Of a DNA stretch of 39,223 bases, positions 24,552-32,854 are shown piece by piece. Each line of letters begins with the position of its first letter. The stretch's first letter is position 1. Location of the stretch: contig NZ_QGTQ01000043.1 in assembly GCF_003182255.1 (NCBI RefSeq), positions 1 to 39,223 on the forward strand, written 5' to 3'. Below the pieces are notes generated by a model. That model searched no databases. It had not been told where the DNA came from and worked only from the letters and a program-made list of their open reading frames with translations. The stretch is from Paenibacillus cellulosilyticus (GTDB taxonomy: Bacteria; Bacillota; Bacilli; Paenibacillales; Paenibacillaceae). Both the position numbers and the translations under genes were made by a program.

Positions 24552-25436
24552 ATGGCCAAAACATATCGAACTCCCGCAGGCATCACCTTTGACGTCTTCA
24601 ACTACATCGTGCTTGGACTGTTCGCGACAGCGGCGATTCTGCCGTTCCTCTATGTTATCGCTGGTTCGTTCGCATCGGATGCGGAGCTGACGAAACGGGC
24701 AGTGTTCCTCATCCCGGAGACGTTCACGCTCAACGCGTACAAATTCATTTTCTCAACGGACACGATTGTCAAAAGTATTGGCGTTTCCATCTATGTGACC
24801 ACGATCGGTACGCTCGTCAACCTGGCGTTTACCGTGACGATGGCTTATGCCCTTGCCAAACGCGGACTTATGGGGCGCAATCTCGTTCTTAACCTCGTTA
24901 TTTTCTCGATGTTGTTCGGCGGCGGCATGATCCCGACGTATCTCGTCATTCGCGATCTGCATCTGCTTGATACATATTGGGCGCTCATGCTCCCTGGCGC
25001 TATTAATGCGTTCAACCTGATTATCGTCAAAAATTTCTTCCAAGAGCTCCCGCCGGAGCTGGAGGAAGCGGCGCGAATCGACGGCTGCACCGAGATCGGT
25101 CTGCTGCTTCGCATCGTTCTTCCGTTGTCGGCACCGGTGCTTGCGACATTTACGCTCTTCTATGCGGTAGGCCATTGGAATGATTTTTTCTCCTCGCTGC
25201 TCTACTTGAACGATCCGCAGAAGTGGCCCTTGCAAGTGCTGCTTCGCCAGATCGTTCTACTATCGCAAGCGGCAGCAGGCGACTTGAATTCAATGGACCC
25301 GAACTTCGTCAAACCGCCGGAGCAGTCGATCAAAATGGCTGTTATCGTCGTTGGTACCGTACCGATTCTGATGGTTTATCCGTTTCTTCAGAAGCATTTT
25401 GCAAAGGGCGTTCTTCTTGGCTCCGTCAAGGGCTAA
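24552..25436 (+). CDS. ABC sugar transporter permease (LplC/YtcP type)
   Basis: This 294-residue MalG-like permease partners the preceding LplB-type protein. It contains the coupling motif LEEAARIDGCTEIGLLLRIVLP and ends in KGVLLGSVKG, the family's usual tail. AAAGGAGG lies about 9 nt before the ATG. The gap to the first permease is 50 nt. Downstream, a 105-nt spacer with an 8-bp hairpin precedes the binding-protein gene, a layout that often allows the binding protein to be made in excess over the membrane subunits. Confidence 0.93.
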   Translation: MAKTYRTPAGITFDVFNYIVLGLFATAAILPFLYVIAGSFASDAELTKRAVFLIPETFTLNAYKFIFSTDTIVKSIGVSIYVTTIGTLVNLAFTVTMAYALAKRGLMGRNLVLNLVIFSMLFGGGMIPTYLVIRDLHLLDTYWALMLPGAINAFNLIIVKNFFQELPPELEEAARIDGCTEIGLLLRIVLPLSAPVLATFTLFYAVGHWNDFFSSLLYLNDPQKWPLQVLLRQIVLLSQAAAGDLNSMDPNFVKPPEQSIKMAVIVVGTVPILMVYPFLQKHFAKGVLLGSVKG

Positions 25437-25462
25437 AGCCCCGGGCTTGTTGTGCGTGAACT

Positions 25463-25498
25463 CCGCGATTCGCGTAGATAGGATAGCTGCAATCGCGG
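25463..25498 (+). repeat. Intercistronic hairpin between permease and binding-protein genes
   Basis: CCGCGATT (25463-25470) and AATCGCGG (25491-25498) form a perfect 8-bp stem with a 20-nt loop, followed by CTTTA. It could be a partial terminator or an mRNA-stability element; a TATGAT (25507-25512) just after it might be a weak internal -10, but no matching -35 is seen. Confidence 0.45.
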
Positions 25499-25541
25499 CT
25501 TTACGATATGATACTACTATTCCTATGGGAGGTCGCTTATC

Positions 25542-27155
25542 ATGAAACGAATGGTTATGGCACGGAAGCGCTTCGCGGCAACAGTATTGGTAGGTACGCT
25601 TGTCGCTAGCTCGCTTGCAGCTTGTGGTTCAAGCTCGGACGAGGACACGAAAGGGACTACAGCGGAAACGGAATCAACTGGAACAGACACAACGACAAAT
25701 ACAGATACGCCTAAGCAGCAGGATCCGCTCAAGCTGAACATTATGCTGCCGATCTTCAAAACGAATTTTCCGAAGGATGACAGCCCGGTAGCTGCACAGA
25801 TCGAGAAGCTGACGAACACCGACATTCACTTCGAATGGGTGCCGAACGCTTCGTACGCGGACAAACTGAACATCACGCTTGCTTCGGGTAAGCTGCCTTC
25901 GATCATTTATATCGATAACGTGAAGGGTTCAAGCTTCGTGAATGCGGCGAAATCGGGCGCATTCTGGGAGCTGTCGTCTTACCTGAAGGATTACAAATTC
26001 CTGAGCGCGGCGAACCCGGTCATTCTGAACAACTCCTCCATTGACGGCAAAACATACGGTCTGTACCGTTCGCGTCCGCTTGGTCGAAACGGTATCGTTT
26101 ACCGCAAGGATTGGCTTGAGAATGTGGGCCTGAGCGAGCCGAAGACGGTCGACGACTTCTACAATATGCTCAAGGCGTTCAAGGAGAAGGACCCGGATAA
26201 GAACGGCAAGGACGATACGTACGGTATGGTTCTCGTCAAATGGACAGGCGGCTGGGCAAGCGGCTTCGATACGATCAAGCTGTGGTTCGGAGCACCGAAC
26301 AAATGGGGCGTGAAGGACGGCAAGCTGATCCCAGAATTCGAAACAACAGAATATATGGAAGCGCTTCGATTCATGAAAAAGCTGTATGACGAGAAGCTGA
26401 TCAACCAAGATTTCGCAGTGTATGACTCGGCGAAGTGGGTCGATCCAGTCGTTAACAACAAGGCAGGCGTTATCGTTGACGTTATCGATACGGCAGCCCG
26501 CATCGATGACAAAATCCATGCGGCACTGAAGGAAGCGGGTGCCGAGGTACCGGAAGATCAGAACTTTATGGACGTGCTCGGAGGCGTAACAGGCGCTGAT
26601 GGAGCATTGCACACGCTGCCAACGTCGGGCTTCGCCGGCATGCTGTCCATTCCGAAGTCGTCCGTGAAGACGGAAGACGAACTGAAGCGCGTCCTCGGAT
26701 TCCTCGATCAATTAAGCGAGCCTGAGCTCCAGACGATGGCAAGCTTCGGACTTGAAGGAACCCACTATACGAAAAATGGTGATTTCGTAGAGCCAAGCAA
26801 AGATTCGGTGCTGCTGGAGTCGGAGGTAGAGGGTCTCAACCAAATGCTGACGTTCATTCCAGAGACGACTGCGGCAACAGTCAAACAGACGCCGCTCCGC
26901 CTGAAGCAGACCGCACTGATCAAAGAGAACGAGCAGTTTGTTGTACCTAACCCAGCAGAGCCGTTCATCTCGACCGTCTACTCGCAAAAGGGTCCGCAGC
27001 TAGACAACATCATCAACGATGCCCGCATTAAATACATCGTCGGCCAGCTCGACGAAGCAGGCTTCCAAGCAGCAGTCGAGCTGTGGAAGAAAACAGGCGG
27101 CAACGACCTTGTAGATGAAATGAACCAGCTCTACGCAGCAAGCGGCGGCAAGTAA
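25542..27155 (+). CDS. Extracellular sugar-binding lipoprotein of the second importer (LplA type)
   Basis: This 537-residue lipoprotein receptor carries a signal peptide with lipobox SLAA-C28, then a Ser/Thr/Asp-rich linker (to about residue 60) and a solute-binding domain of the large family 1 type. The start ATG has GGGAGGT 8 nt upstream. It closes the importer operon and is followed by a strong terminator. It is clearly divergent in sequence from the binding protein at the left end, so the two importers likely take different substrates. By context with GH42, GH105 and the YetA-like lyase, I infer rhamnogalacturonan-derived oligosaccharides; B. subtilis LplA and YesO sit in comparable contexts. 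Confidence 0.92.
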   Translation: MKRMVMARKRFAATVLVGTLVASSLAACGSSSDEDTKGTTAETESTGTDTTTNTDTPKQQDPLKLNIMLPIFKTNFPKDDSPVAAQIEKLTNTDIHFEWVPNASYADKLNITLASGKLPSIIYIDNVKGSSFVNAAKSGAFWELSSYLKDYKFLSAANPVILNNSSIDGKTYGLYRSRPLGRNGIVYRKDWLENVGLSEPKTVDDFYNMLKAFKEKDPDKNGKDDTYGMVLVKWTGGWASGFDTIKLWFGAPNKWGVKDGKLIPEFETTEYMEALRFMKKLYDEKLINQDFAVYDSAKWVDPVVNNKAGVIVDVIDTAARIDDKIHAALKEAGAEVPEDQNFMDVLGGVTGADGALHTLPTSGFAGMLSIPKSSVKTEDELKRVLGFLDQLSEPELQTMASFGLEGTHYTKNGDFVEPSKDSVLLESEVEGLNQMLTFIPETTAATVKQTPLRLKQTALIKENEQFVVPNPAEPFISTVYSQKGPQLDNIINDARIKYIVGQLDEAGFQAAVELWKKTGGNDLVDEMNQLYAASGGK

Positions 27156-27190
27156 GAGCAATGATCACGAAGTAACGCAAGGAATGAAAT

Positions 27191-27240
27191 AAAGACCACT
27201 GACTATCCCGCCCTTATGGGCAGGTTAGCTAGTGGTCTTT
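27191..27240 (+). terminator. Rho-independent terminator of the second importer operon
   Basis: AAAGACCACT (27191-27200) and AGTGGTCTTT (27231-27240) form a perfect 10-bp stem, with further internal pairing of TCCCGCCC and GGGCAGG around TTAT. T-rich sequence ends the right arm. Confidence 0.8.
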
Positions 27241-27250
27241 CCATCTTCTA

Positions 27251-27336
27251 GGATACTTAAAACATGTACCCACAGTCCGCCGCCCGCCGATCGAGCGAGA
27301 TAGCATACAAAAAAGTATCCAAACTACCCACAGTCC
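27251..27336. repeat. Mixed direct and inverted repeats downstream of the importer operon
   Basis: TACCCACAGTCC occurs twice in direct orientation (27267-27278 and 27325-27336). Each copy is preceded by one half of an inverted pair, GGATACTT (27251-27258) and AAGTATCC (27313-27320). No gene covers this stretch. The function is unknown. Confidence 0.5.
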
Positions 27337-27458
27337 ACTGATCGCGTGCTTCTCATTCAAGTAACTAATCTCGAACAAAAGCTCTGCCCCAAAGGGGCAT
27401 GCGACTCCAACCACGCAGTAACTCACACGCACCTTTGTCCCGCCACCACCAACCTTCC

Positions 27459-27606
27459 GGGGTCCAGGGGACGGGAGTCCCATGGGGCCCTCCCTAGCAG
27501 GGAGGGTTTGGGTGGGTAGAAATTTTTCATTTGATCTTTATACAAACTCGGGGTCCAAGGGGCAGCGCCCTTAGAATCCTCCCAATAGGGAGGACTTAGG
27601 CGGGTC
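27459..27606. repeat. Two tandem copies of a two-hairpin extragenic repeat
   Basis: Copy 1 spans 27459-27518 and copy 2 spans 27550-27606. Both begin GGGGTCCA, then form a short G/C hairpin and a second 7-bp hairpin: CCCTCCC/GGGAGGG in copy 1 and TCCTCCC/GGGAGGA in copy 2. They end in GTGGGTA or GCGGGTCA. The outer pair of the second stem changes from C-G to T-A, a compensatory change that argues for structural conservation. The minus-strand open frames here look like by-products of the repeats. Confidence 0.65.
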
Positions 27607-27633
27607 ACACCAAAATAGTCCAATCGACGCAAA

Positions 27634-27710
27634 AAAATGCAATGACATCGTTGTCATCTGGGTCTTGTTCATTGCGGCGTGTACATTTATCCTAGAAGAA
27701 CACGCTTACA
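27634..27710 (+). promoter_or_regulatory. Putative control region of the YesS-like regulator gene
   Basis: The region holds AAAATGCAA (27634-27642), close to the AAAGTGCAA motif of the locus; an inverted repeat ATGACA-TCGT-TGTCAT (27642-27657); a TTGCGG (27672-27677) resembling the shared -35 but without a good -10; and a cre-like AGAACACGCTTACA (27697-27710) matching 12 of 14 consensus positions about 27 nt before the start codon, where CcpA could block transcription. Confidence 0.35.
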
Positions 27711-27736
27711 TTTTATGAATAATGGCTGGTGAGAGA

Positions 27737-30070
27737 ATGGGTAACAGCTTAAAGGCATGGCTTCACAACCGTAAGGGCCGTCAAATGGGCGGTAAGAGAC
27801 GCTTTTATCGCAAAAGCTTAATTGTCCTTCTCCTCGTCTCCGGCATCCCGGGCCTCATTACGGGCGCGCTCGTTTACTGGATGGCCGGGGGCCGACTCGA
27901 GAGCGAACTGCTGAGCATGCATAATGAACAAATTCAACACCGTGCACAAAATGTGGACGATCAGCTGTCCAATCTGGAGCTCATGCTGTCGCATTGGGCC
28001 TTTGATACTAAATTCAACTACACGCTGCGCGACACGGATTTTGTGAAAGATTTTATCCGATCTCGCGATATTACGAATACGTTGCTTGTCATGCAAGGCT
28101 CGAACACGATGATTGAGAAGGTCGAGCTCTACGTCGACGGTACGCAGCCTGTGCTGTTCGATCCCGAATTCTCAGAGGCGAGCACGATGTCCGGCATCTA
28201 TCAAGGACTGCTGCAATCCGATCGGCAGACCTATTGGACGCAATGGGCTTTCGACGCTGCGCATCCAGATGATAAGGAACTGACGCTCGTTCATCATGTG
28301 CCAGGTGGACAGTCGACGCCTGTTGGAATGCTGTTGTTACGTCTCGATCGCGAGAAGGTCGGCGAGCTGCTGCGGACGATGATGCCTTATAATGACGGCG
28401 AGACTTTCCTGCTGAAAGATACGGGGGAGCTGTATGGATCGATCGGCAATGAACCTCAATCTGATTTTGTAAACGCTTTAACGGAAGTGGTGAACAAACG
28501 CGGCACCGGCGAAGGTTCCTTCTTCTTCGATTGGAGCGGCAAAACATACACGGTGACGTATGGCCATTTCTCCCGTATTCAGGACGAATGGAGTTATGTG
28601 TCGGCATCACCAATCACGACGATTACTGCACCTGTCATGTTCATCTCGAAGCTCATTCTGATCGTGAGTGGCAGTGCGCTGCTTCTCGCGGCAGCGCTCG
28701 CTTGGCTTGCATCCCGCAGCATTTATTCGCCAATCGATCGACTCGTGCAGCTGCTTACAGCGGGCAAACCGATGCCGGAGGAGCAGGAGGATGAGTTTGC
28801 GCTTATCGAGCGGCAGTGGCAGCATCTGAGCAGTGAGAGCCGTGAGCTTCATACAAGATGGGCGGAGCAGCTGCCGCACGTCAAGGAGAGCTTCTTGCAT
28901 CAGCTGCTGCAAGGTTATCTCTATGCATACTCCGAGCAGGAGCTGCAGAAGCGGATGGAGCGGTACAAATGGGAAGTGCGTGATCGCACGTACCTCGTGT
29001 TGTATGTGCAGCTGACTGGCATTGCGAATATGGACGGCAAGTTCCGTTACGGCGACGAAGGGCTTGTTACTTTTGCCACGGTGAACGTCATTGAGGAGCT
29101 GGCTTCTCGCCGTTACGAGCAGAGCAGTGTCGTGAACTTCCATGACTTATCGGCTGCGCTGCTGCTGGTCGTACCGAGTGAAGAGCCGTACGAGGACAGC
29201 GTCCGGGCGTACTGCGAGGAGCTTACAGATGCGGTAAACCGAATGCTGCAAATGCAGGTGACGATCGCCATCAGCCGTCCGACGCATCGCATTGCCGATA
29301 TCCCGATGGCATTCGAGAATGCGAAGCAGGCGGCAGGCTATCGCAGCGTGGAGAGCGGCAACGGCATTGTCGATATCGAAGCGTTGGACGATCGCGGCGA
29401 GGAAGGTCCGGAATTTACATACCCGTTCACGGTGGAGCGCGAATTCGTGCAGGCGCTTCGGACCGGGCAGGAGGACGAGGCGAACCGGCTGCTGGGTGAG
29501 TTTATTCGTGCGCTGGCAGTGAAAGGCGCGAAGGAGTTCGATGTGCAGCAAGGGATGCTCCATCTGCTCGGCAGCGTTCAGCATGCGATCATGGTGTCCG
29601 GCATTTATCCTGGACGTCTGTTCAAGGGCGCTAATCTATACGAACTGCTCTCGCAAACGCGCGAACCCGAACGGCTGTCGGATTTGTTCCTCGACAAGGT
29701 CATCGTTCCATTCTTGAAGGAGCTGGGCGAGAGGTCGCACAGCCAGACGAAACGGATGATCGAAGGCGCGATGTTGTTCTTGCAGCAGCACTATATGCGA
29801 GATGTGTCGCTGGACAGCTGTGCGGACCATATCGGGACGAATCCATTCTACTTGAGCAAAATGTTCAAGCAAGTGACAGGCAAGAACTTTATTGATTACT
29901 TGACCGAGCTGCGATTGGAGCGAGCGAAGGAACTGCTGCGAGAATCCGAGCTGAAAATCAACTGTGTCGCTGAGCAGGTTGGGTATCAGCACAGCTATTT
30001 CAACCGGATTTTCAAGAAGACGGAGGGCATTACGCCAAGCCGTTACCGAGAGATGAGCCGGAGCTCGTAG
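27737..30070 (+). CDS. Membrane-bound AraC-family transcriptional regulator (YesS-like)
   Basis: This 777-residue single-component regulator links an extracytoplasmic sensor to a DNA-binding domain. It has a transmembrane helix near 27-49, a Cache-like extracellular region (about 50-300), a second helix near 303-324, a cytoplasmic linker, and a C-terminal AraC double helix-turn-helix (about 690-777) ending GITPSRYREM. Size and layout match B. subtilis YesS, which activates rhamnogalacturonan genes. I favour ATG 27737, with GGTGA 4 nt upstream; an ATG at 27722 lacks a ribosome site. It sits between importer and enzyme genes, and is the natural candidate to act on the AAAGTGCAA-type motifs at 23374, 23412 and 30099. 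Confidence 0.9.
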   Translation: MGNSLKAWLHNRKGRQMGGKRRFYRKSLIVLLLVSGIPGLITGALVYWMAGGRLESELLSMHNEQIQHRAQNVDDQLSNLELMLSHWAFDTKFNYTLRDTDFVKDFIRSRDITNTLLVMQGSNTMIEKVELYVDGTQPVLFDPEFSEASTMSGIYQGLLQSDRQTYWTQWAFDAAHPDDKELTLVHHVPGGQSTPVGMLLLRLDREKVGELLRTMMPYNDGETFLLKDTGELYGSIGNEPQSDFVNALTEVVNKRGTGEGSFFFDWSGKTYTVTYGHFSRIQDEWSYVSASPITTITAPVMFISKLILIVSGSALLLAAALAWLASRSIYSPIDRLVQLLTAGKPMPEEQEDEFALIERQWQHLSSESRELHTRWAEQLPHVKESFLHQLLQGYLYAYSEQELQKRMERYKWEVRDRTYLVLYVQLTGIANMDGKFRYGDEGLVTFATVNVIEELASRRYEQSSVVNFHDLSAALLLVVPSEEPYEDSVRAYCEELTDAVNRMLQMQVTIAISRPTHRIADIPMAFENAKQAAGYRSVESGNGIVDIEALDDRGEEGPEFTYPFTVEREFVQALRTGQEDEANRLLGEFIRALAVKGAKEFDVQQGMLHLLGSVQHAIMVSGIYPGRLFKGANLYELLSQTREPERLSDLFLDKVIVPFLKELGERSHSQTKRMIEGAMLFLQQHYMRDVSLDSCADHIGTNPFYLSKMFKQVTGKNFIDYLTELRLERAKELLRESELKINCVAEQVGYQHSYFNRIFKKTEGITPSRYREMSRSS

Positions 30071-30098
30071 CTTTGCAAGATAAGGCAAGCTGGGCAAC

Positions 30099-30169
30099 AA
30101 AGTGCAAGGCTGCAGCAGCCCGTCCGACAAAAATGTTTCATTGCCCGCAAGCTGGCGCCCCTATACGAT
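30099..30169 (+). promoter_or_regulatory. Promoter region of the lyase operon
   Basis: AAAGTGCAA (30099-30107) is followed by AAAATGTTT (30130-30138), a -35 box TTGCCC (30141-30146), a 17-bp spacer and a -10 box TACGAT (30164-30169). The stretch from AAAATGT to TTGCC matches 23453-23468 closely, and the distance from AAAGTGCAA to the -35 is exactly 10 bp shorter than in the importer promoter. Confidence 0.55.
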
Positions 30170-30208
30170 GAAGGGGAAAATTCGCCTATGCGAGGAGATG
30201 AAGTCGAG

Positions 30209-32854
30209 ATGACCGCAGAAACGACGCGATTAACGAGCATTGCTGTGAATCGGCTGCATGCAGTAGAACAAGGTCAAGTGAACAAGCTTTCGGCCGGCGT
30301 AACGTGGGGGATTCCTTGGCGAGAGGGCGAGCTGTCGCGAAACGATAAGCTAGAGCTCGTTTCTGGCGTTGGCAATAACGTGTTGGCCATGCAGAGCTGG
30401 CCTACGGCCTACTGGCCGGATGGAAGTGTGAAATGGTCGGCCCATGCGGCTGTTATTGATGGAATAGAAGATGGTGGATTCGAGGTACGCCGCTTGTCCG
30501 AGGAGGCCGAATCGACTGCTCCAGCTGCGGTAGTTACAGTGTCGGAGACTGACGAGACGATCATACTCGATACGGGTGCTATCGTCTGCACGCTGAACAA
30601 GCAGGGCGACCGGCTTATTCGGTCGATCGTTCGAGAAGGTCTTCCGGTATGCGAAGGCGCTGAGCTGGTCTGCTTGAAGGAGATCATTAGCGGCGTATCC
30701 GGCGTGCGTACGATTCGCGAGGAGCCGTTCCGCGGCGTCATTCGTACCGCTGTCGTCGAGCAGGCAGGACCCGTCCGCGCGGTTGTCCGCTTGGATGGGC
30801 GCCATCGCTCGACGGGACGGTCGGCGATGTGGATTCCTTTTACACTGCGGCTGTACGTCTATGCTGGGCTTGATCAAATTCGGATCGTGCATACGTTTTT
30901 CTATGATGGCAACCCGAATGAGGATTTCATAAAGGGGCTGGGCGTCAATTTCCGCATCCCCATGCGTGGACCGTTGTACAACCGACATGTGCGGTTCGCC
31001 GGTGACACCGCCATGTTCGCAGAGTCGCCGAAGACGCTGCATACGCGCCGGACGAAGGGTAAATATCGGGACTTGTTCGAACGTCAGACGGCTGGCGAAA
31101 TGGTTACCTTTGATGCAGGGGAAGACGGCTACTTTCTAAGTTTGCTGGACGATTCTGCTGTTTGGGACGGCTTCAAGCTCGTACAGGACTCGGCCGATCA
31201 TTATCGGATCGCGAAGCGGACGCAGGAGGGCTGCAGTTGGCTGCGTTCGGCAGAAGGTCGCAGGGCAGGCGGCCTTGGTTATGTTGGCGGGGAAGGCGGC
31301 GGACTGGCAGCAGGGCTGCGCGATTTCTGGCAAAAGCATCCGTCCGGCATGGAAGTCGACGGCTTGTCGGGAGATGAAGCGTCGCTGACCGTGTGGCTTT
31401 GGTCGCCAGACGTGCAAGCGATGGATCTGCGTCACTACGATACGCGAACGCACGTTGAGTCATCCTACGAGGGTGCGGAAGAGCTGCGCGCAACGCCATA
31501 TGGCATCGCTAATACGAATGAGATTAACATTTGGTGCTTGAGCGGCACGCCTGATAACGCTCAGCTGGAAGGGATGCTGTCGCTGTCGCAATCGCCGGAG
31601 CTGCTCGTCTGCGACCCTGCTTATTACCGCCGTGCCGGCGCATTCGGTATATGGAGCTTGCCGGATCGAACGACACCTGCGAAGGCAGAGCTGGAAGATC
31701 GGCTTGACGGAATCATCGCGTTCTACCAAGCAGAGGTGGAGCAGCGCCGTTGGTATGGGCTGTGGGATTACGGCGATTTCATGCACAGCTACGATCCGGT
31801 ACGGCATGTGTGGAATTACGACCTTGGCGGCTGCGCATGGCAGAACACGGAGCTTGCGCCAAACATGTGGCTCTGGTACATGTTCCTGCGTTCTGGGCGT
31901 CTTGATATTTTCCGGCTTGCGGAGGCGATGACGCGGCATACGAGCGAAGTCGACGTGTACCATTTTGGCGAATATGCGGGCTTGGGCTCTCGTCATAACG
32001 TTGTCCATTGGGGCTGCGGTTGTAAGGAAGCACGCATCGCGATGGCGGGGCTGCATCGTTATTATTACTACCTGACGGCGGATGAGCGAATCGGCGAGTT
32101 AATGGATGATGTGAAGGATGCGGACTATGCGACGGTGACGCTTGATCCGATGCGGGCTTATTTTCCGCCGGATGAGCACAAGACGCATATTCGAGTGGGT
32201 CCGGACTGGGCAGCGTTCAGCTCGAACTGGATGACGCGCTGGGAACGGTATGAGGACGAGGTTTATCGGAACAAAATCTTGACGGGCATCGACTGCATCA
32301 AAGCAGCCAAATATCGTCTGATTTCTGGACCGACATATGGCTATGATCCGGCGACGAGCAAGCTGACGCCGATGGGCGACGATAACTGGGGCCGTCATTT
32401 GGCGATCTGCATGGGCGGGCCGCAAGTATGGCTGGAGATGGCCGAAATGCTGAAGGACCCGGAATGGGAAGACATAATGGCAGAGTTTGGTGTTTATTAC
32501 AATCTGCCGCAGGAGCGGAAGGACCTCATCACGAATGGGGAGATAAGTACATCAAGGTTCGAGCATCCAGTTCTGAGTATTGCGCTCGTCGCCTATGGAG
32601 CGGCTCGACGGAAGGATGCGGAGACGGCACAGACGGCATGGTCGATTCTGCTCGGCAACCCGTTCGCTCGCGTTCGTCTGCTTGAAGAGGCGGCTGATGT
32701 GACGCAGGTGGGTCCACTTCGCGAGATCGATTGGATCAATACGAATGAAGCAGCGCAGTGGTCACTCAACACAATCTTGAGTCTAGAGCTGATCGGCGAT
32801 GCGCTTCCGGCCACGCTCCATTCGGCGGCGGCACAGCCAGCGGGAACGAAGTGA
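30209..32854 (+). CDS. YetA-like protein, putative intracellular exo-rhamnogalacturonan lyase (PL26-related)
   Basis: This 881-residue protein resembles B. subtilis YetA and the fungal exo-rhamnogalacturonan lyase PcRGLX. The start, SAGVTWGIPWREGEL, fits the N-terminal RIFT-barrel segment of that group; a central beta-rich region (to about 420) and a long C-terminal alpha-rich part (from about 480, with WGCGCKEARIAMAGLHRYYYYL) fit the expected beta-sandwich and toroid. Such lyases remove unsaturated disaccharides from rhamnogalacturonan chain ends by beta-elimination. No signal peptide is present, so it should act on imported oligosaccharides. I favour ATG 30209 after GAGGAG; ATG 30188 is upstream of that site. 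It heads an operon with the DUF1961 and deacetylase genes. Catalytic residues are not assigned. Confidence 0.8.
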   Translation: MTAETTRLTSIAVNRLHAVEQGQVNKLSAGVTWGIPWREGELSRNDKLELVSGVGNNVLAMQSWPTAYWPDGSVKWSAHAAVIDGIEDGGFEVRRLSEEAESTAPAAVVTVSETDETIILDTGAIVCTLNKQGDRLIRSIVREGLPVCEGAELVCLKEIISGVSGVRTIREEPFRGVIRTAVVEQAGPVRAVVRLDGRHRSTGRSAMWIPFTLRLYVYAGLDQIRIVHTFFYDGNPNEDFIKGLGVNFRIPMRGPLYNRHVRFAGDTAMFAESPKTLHTRRTKGKYRDLFERQTAGEMVTFDAGEDGYFLSLLDDSAVWDGFKLVQDSADHYRIAKRTQEGCSWLRSAEGRRAGGLGYVGGEGGGLAAGLRDFWQKHPSGMEVDGLSGDEASLTVWLWSPDVQAMDLRHYDTRTHVESSYEGAEELRATPYGIANTNEINIWCLSGTPDNAQLEGMLSLSQSPELLVCDPAYYRRAGAFGIWSLPDRTTPAKAELEDRLDGIIAFYQAEVEQRRWYGLWDYGDFMHSYDPVRHVWNYDLGGCAWQNTELAPNMWLWYMFLRSGRLDIFRLAEAMTRHTSEVDVYHFGEYAGLGSRHNVVHWGCGCKEARIAMAGLHRYYYYLTADERIGELMDDVKDADYATVTLDPMRAYFPPDEHKTHIRVGPDWAAFSSNWMTRWERYEDEVYRNKILTGIDCIKAAKYRLISGPTYGYDPATSKLTPMGDDNWGRHLAICMGGPQVWLEMAEMLKDPEWEDIMAEFGVYYNLPQERKDLITNGEISTSRFEHPVLSIALVAYGAARRKDAETAQTAWSILLGNPFARVRLLEEAADVTQVGPLREIDWINTNEAAQWSLNTILSLELIGDALPATLHSAAAQPAGTK

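Noticed and set aside
27229-27632. Two overlapping minus-strand open frames with Pro/Arg/Trp-rich peptides.
   Set aside because: Their sequences are translations of the two-hairpin repeats and adjacent repeats, with no start signals.
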